From positions 1-14,685 of the forward strand of contig DASRVA010000061.1 of the NCBI GenBank assembly GCA_035687745.1: a DNA stretch of 14,685 nt, read 5' to 3'. Origin of the DNA: DASRVA01 sp035687745 (GTDB lineage Bacteria; Gemmatimonadota; Gemmatimonadetes; JACCXV01; JAHWKZ01). The notes beneath the pieces were generated by a model. The model saw only the letters and a program-made list of their open reading frames with translations, was not told where the DNA came from and made no database searches. Position 1 is the stretch's first letter. Every line of letters begins with the position of its first letter. The position numbers were made by a program, and so were the translations under genes. Below, piece by piece: positions 12,394-14,685 of this stretch.

Positions 12394-14685
12394 GTGACGC
12401 GCGCTTCGAAGACCCTGACCCCTTCGGTCCCGCCGGTCACGATCGCGCGGCCGGTTCTCGAGGATCGTCTGGACGAGTCGCTGGGCCGCCGGCTCACCAC
12501 CGTCGTCGCCGGGGCGGGCTTCGGAAAGACGACGCTTCTCGCGAGCTGGGGGCAGCGGGTCGATTGCGCGTGGTACACGATCGACCGGCGCGACCTCGAG
12601 CTCGGCGCCCTCGCCTCGGGGCTCGCCGTGGCGCTGCGCCGAAAAGTCGCGCGGCTTCCGGCCTACCTGTCGGAGGTTCCGAGCCGGCCGGGCGGCGAGG
12701 ATCCGGGCCGCGCGTCGGCTCTCGCCATGCACCTGAGCGAGGCGCTCCAGGATCTCCTCGCGGTGGATCTCGTCCTGGTCGTGGACGATATCCAGGAGCT
12801 CGAGGCGGGGAGCCCGTCCGCGCGCCTCCTGGAAGGCCTCTGCCGTCACGGCCCCGAGCGGCTCCACTTGGTCCTCGCCTCGCGCTCGGAGCCCCCCTTC
12901 CCCATCGAGCGCCTGCGCGGGCGCGGGCAGGTGCTGGACTTCGAGGCCGCCTCCCTCGCGTTTTCGAGCGCGGAGACGAAGCAGCTCTTCGCGGCCGTTC
13001 TGGGACCGGAATGGGTGAAGCTCTCCGAACCGGTGCGGGAGATGACGGGTGGATGGCCGGCGGCCGTCCGGCTCGCGCTCGAGGCGATACGCACGGCCGG
13101 GGTTGATCGGAGAATGGAGGTGCTGGAACGGCTCCGTCGCCCCGAGGGACCGATCTTCGCCTATCTCGCCGGGGAGGTCTTCTCCCGGGAGCCCGTGGTC
13201 GTGCGGGAGCTCCTCCGCCGCGCGGCCCCGTTCGATCGCTTCACGGCCGAGCTCTGCGAACATCTCGGGGTGCTGGATGCGAGCGGTACGCTGGTCGCGC
13301 TCGTCAAGCGCGGGCTCTTCGTCCAGCCGCAGGGAGGCGCCGAGGGGTGGTTCGTGATCCACGCCCTCATCCGCGACTTCGTGCGCCGGAGCTGGCCGCT
13401 GGAGGAGCGGGAGCTCGAGGCGCTCCACCGGCGGGCGGCGGAGTGGTTCGAGGGCCGCGGCCATCTCGTCGAGGCGCTTCACTCGCTGGCCGCGGTCTCC
13501 GACCCGGCCGGGATCGCCCGCCTCCTCGTGGATCGAGGCCCGGAGATCCTGGCCCGCGGCGCGGTCGACTGCGTGCTGGAGCTGGGTGAGTCGATACCCG
13601 CCGAGCTCCGCAACGAACGGCTGGAGGAGATTCTCGGCGAGGCCTATACGATCCGCGGCGAGCCGGCGCGCGCCGAGGAATGCTTCCGCCGGGCGGTCCA
13701 CGGATCCGCGGACCTCCCGCCCGGGCTCGCCTGGAGGATCGGGCTCATGCACCACGAGCGGGGCGAGCACGAGCGCGCCCTCGAGGTGTACGGCCGCGGG
13801 CGGATCGACGGGACCCGCCCGGCCGACGAGGCGCTCCTCCTGGCGGCCATCGGGACCACCCATCTCCTGAGGGGGGACCTGGCGACGGCGAAGGAGCTCT
13901 CGACGCGCGCCCTGTCGATTGCCGAGGCGGCGGCGGACGACCGCGCGCTGGCCGCCGTACACGCCGCGCTCATGATGGAGGCGTCGAGGAGAGACCCCCG
14001 CTCGGCCGATCGCCACTACCGGCTCGCGCTCGAGGCGGCGGAGACGGCCGGCGACGTCCTTCTCGCCGTCCGTCTCCGGACCAATCGCGCGAGCCACCTC
14101 GACGACAAGGGCGACTACCGTAAGGCGCTGGACGAGCTGGAGACCGCGATCCGGCAGGCCGAGCTGTCGGGATACACCGAGCGGCTCGCGCTGGCCCTCA
14201 ACAACCGGGGCTGGACGCGCTTCCATCTCGGCCGGATCGAGGAGGCGATCGGCGACCTCCAGCGTGCCAGGTCCCTCTACGAGGGCGCCGGCTCGATCCG
14301 CGTCGCCTGGCCGCTCATGAACCTGGGCGCGGTCTATCGCGAGCGCGGGGACCTGGCGCTCGCCCGTGCGGCGCTCGAGGAGGCGCTCTCCCTGGCGAAG
14401 CGGATGGACGATGTCCAGGGGCTGATCGGGGCCCAGGCCAACCTCGCCCGGATCCTGGCCCACGACGAGCCGGAGGAAGCGCGCCGTCTCGCCGATGAGG
14501 CGATCGAAGCGGGGCGGTCGTGGAGCGGGCTGGTGGATGCGTTGATCGCCGCCGGCTGGGTCGCGCTCGCGGCCGGTCGCCGGGAGGAGGCGGCCCGCCT
14601 CGCCGAAGAAGCCGCCGGCGAGGCCCGCTCCCAGCGGAACCGTCCCGGCCTGGCCGAGGCTCTCGAGCTGGTGGCGATGTCGGGC
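12394..14685 (+). CDS. MalT-like STAND ATPase/TPR regulator (3' end outside window)
   Basis: From GTG 12394 the frame is open to the window edge, giving at least 764 residues without a stop. It starts 7 bases after the oxidase stop; the upstream in-frame stop at 12328-12330 leaves no earlier start. Walker A is GAGFGKTT (40-47), and Walker B is LVLVVDDIQEL with Asp131 and Asp132. LVLASRSEPP, then IERLRGRGQ, then TGGWPAAVRLAL (near 218-229) match the MalT/COG2909 type of STAND ATPase. A winged-helix region follows (FAYLAGEVF, VIHALIRDFV), and from about residue 370 onward there are many TPR helix pairs (such as ALNNRGWTRFHLGRIEEAI). Family members bind ATP and an inducer, oligomerise, and activate transcription through a C-terminal LuxR or BTAD DNA-binding domain, which is not in view. 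Close linkage suggests it regulates, or is sensed together with, the oxidase. Confidence 0.88.
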   Translation, partial: MTRASKTLTPSVPPVTIARPVLEDRLDESLGRRLTTVVAGAGFGKTTLLASWGQRVDCAWYTIDRRDLELGALASGLAVALRRKVARLPAYLSEVPSRPGGEDPGRASALAMHLSEALQDLLAVDLVLVVDDIQELEAGSPSARLLEGLCRHGPERLHLVLASRSEPPFPIERLRGRGQVLDFEAASLAFSSAETKQLFAAVLGPEWVKLSEPVREMTGGWPAAVRLALEAIRTAGVDRRMEVLERLRRPEGPIFAYLAGEVFSREPVVVRELLRRAAPFDRFTAELCEHLGVLDASGTLVALVKRGLFVQPQGGAEGWFVIHALIRDFVRRSWPLEERELEALHRRAAEWFEGRGHLVEALHSLAAVSDPAGIARLLVDRGPEILARGAVDCVLELGESIPAELRNERLEEILGEAYTIRGEPARAEECFRRAVHGSADLPPGLAWRIGLMHHERGEHERALEVYGRGRIDGTRPADEALLLAAIGTTHLLRGDLATAKELSTRALSIAEAAADDRALAAVHAALMMEASRRDPRSADRHYRLALEAAETAGDVLLAVRLRTNRASHLDDKGDYRKALDELETAIRQAELSGYTERLALALNNRGWTRFHLGRIEEAIGDLQRARSLYEGAGSIRVAWPLMNLGAVYRERGDLALARAALEEALSLAKRMDDVQGLIGAQANLARILAHDEPEEARRLADEAIEAGRSWSGLVDALIAAGWVALAAGRREEAARLAEEAAGEARSQRNRPGLAEALELVAMSG

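Noticed and set aside
12172..14463. A 763-codon minus-strand open frame opposite the STAND regulator.
   Set aside because: The plus strand encodes Walker A and B motifs and TPRs in order; the antisense translation shows only low-complexity shadow composition.
1..14685. CRISPR arrays, tRNA or rRNA genes, insertion sequences, phage genes.
   Set aside because: No regularly spaced repeats, cloverleaf-like sequence, transposase motifs or terminal inverted repeats were seen on either strand.

Overview
The window is GC-rich throughout (about 70% by eye), with codons ending almost always in G or C. Its gene mix is a CHAT protease, a subtilisin-like lipoprotein, a membrane-bound BTAD/TolB/TPR regulator, a two-domain multicopper oxidase, a MalT-like STAND regulator and an AbiEii-like nucleotidyltransferase pair. 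This suits a large-genome environmental bacterium such as Gemmatimonadota, Eisenbacteria, Acidobacteriota or Myxococcota. The lineage cannot be fixed from the sequence alone. I see no rRNA, tRNA, CRISPR array, insertion sequence or phage gene. Both ends cut through genes.

Left block (1-4902, all +): the C-terminal part of a CHAT-domain protein overlaps by an ATGA the start of a lipoprotein S8 (subtilisin-like) peptidase. Two small genes for DUF5666-like proteins follow: one of about 106 residues with a single repeat, and one predicted lipoprotein with four repeats. The peptidase carries the same ~80-residue repeat at its C-terminus, so three neighbouring genes share one module. The two small genes also share a patterned upstream sequence. 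This looks like one functional unit at the cell envelope, with an intracellular CHAT protease at its head.

Middle block (4903-8102): two hairpins separate the left block from a convergent DUF6714-like gene. A short stretch with an orphan reading frame and a palindrome leads into serA (phosphoglycerate dehydrogenase, serine synthesis). Next is a two-gene pair, a 71-residue antitoxin-like protein and an AbiEii-type nucleotidyltransferase, apparently transcribed from a leaderless promoter.

Right block (8130-14685): a 958-residue BTAD regulator on the minus strand has one membrane helix and a large predicted periplasmic TolB/TPR part. It is divergent from a secreted two-domain multicopper oxidase. 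Seven bases after the oxidase begins a STAND/TPR regulator that runs off the window. The 231-base divergent region holds three AATTGACGC direct repeats spaced 11 and 33 bases apart. The last lies 8 bases before a TACGAT hexamer, the geometry known for SARP activators. I infer that the BTAD protein controls itself and the oxidase operon through these repeats.
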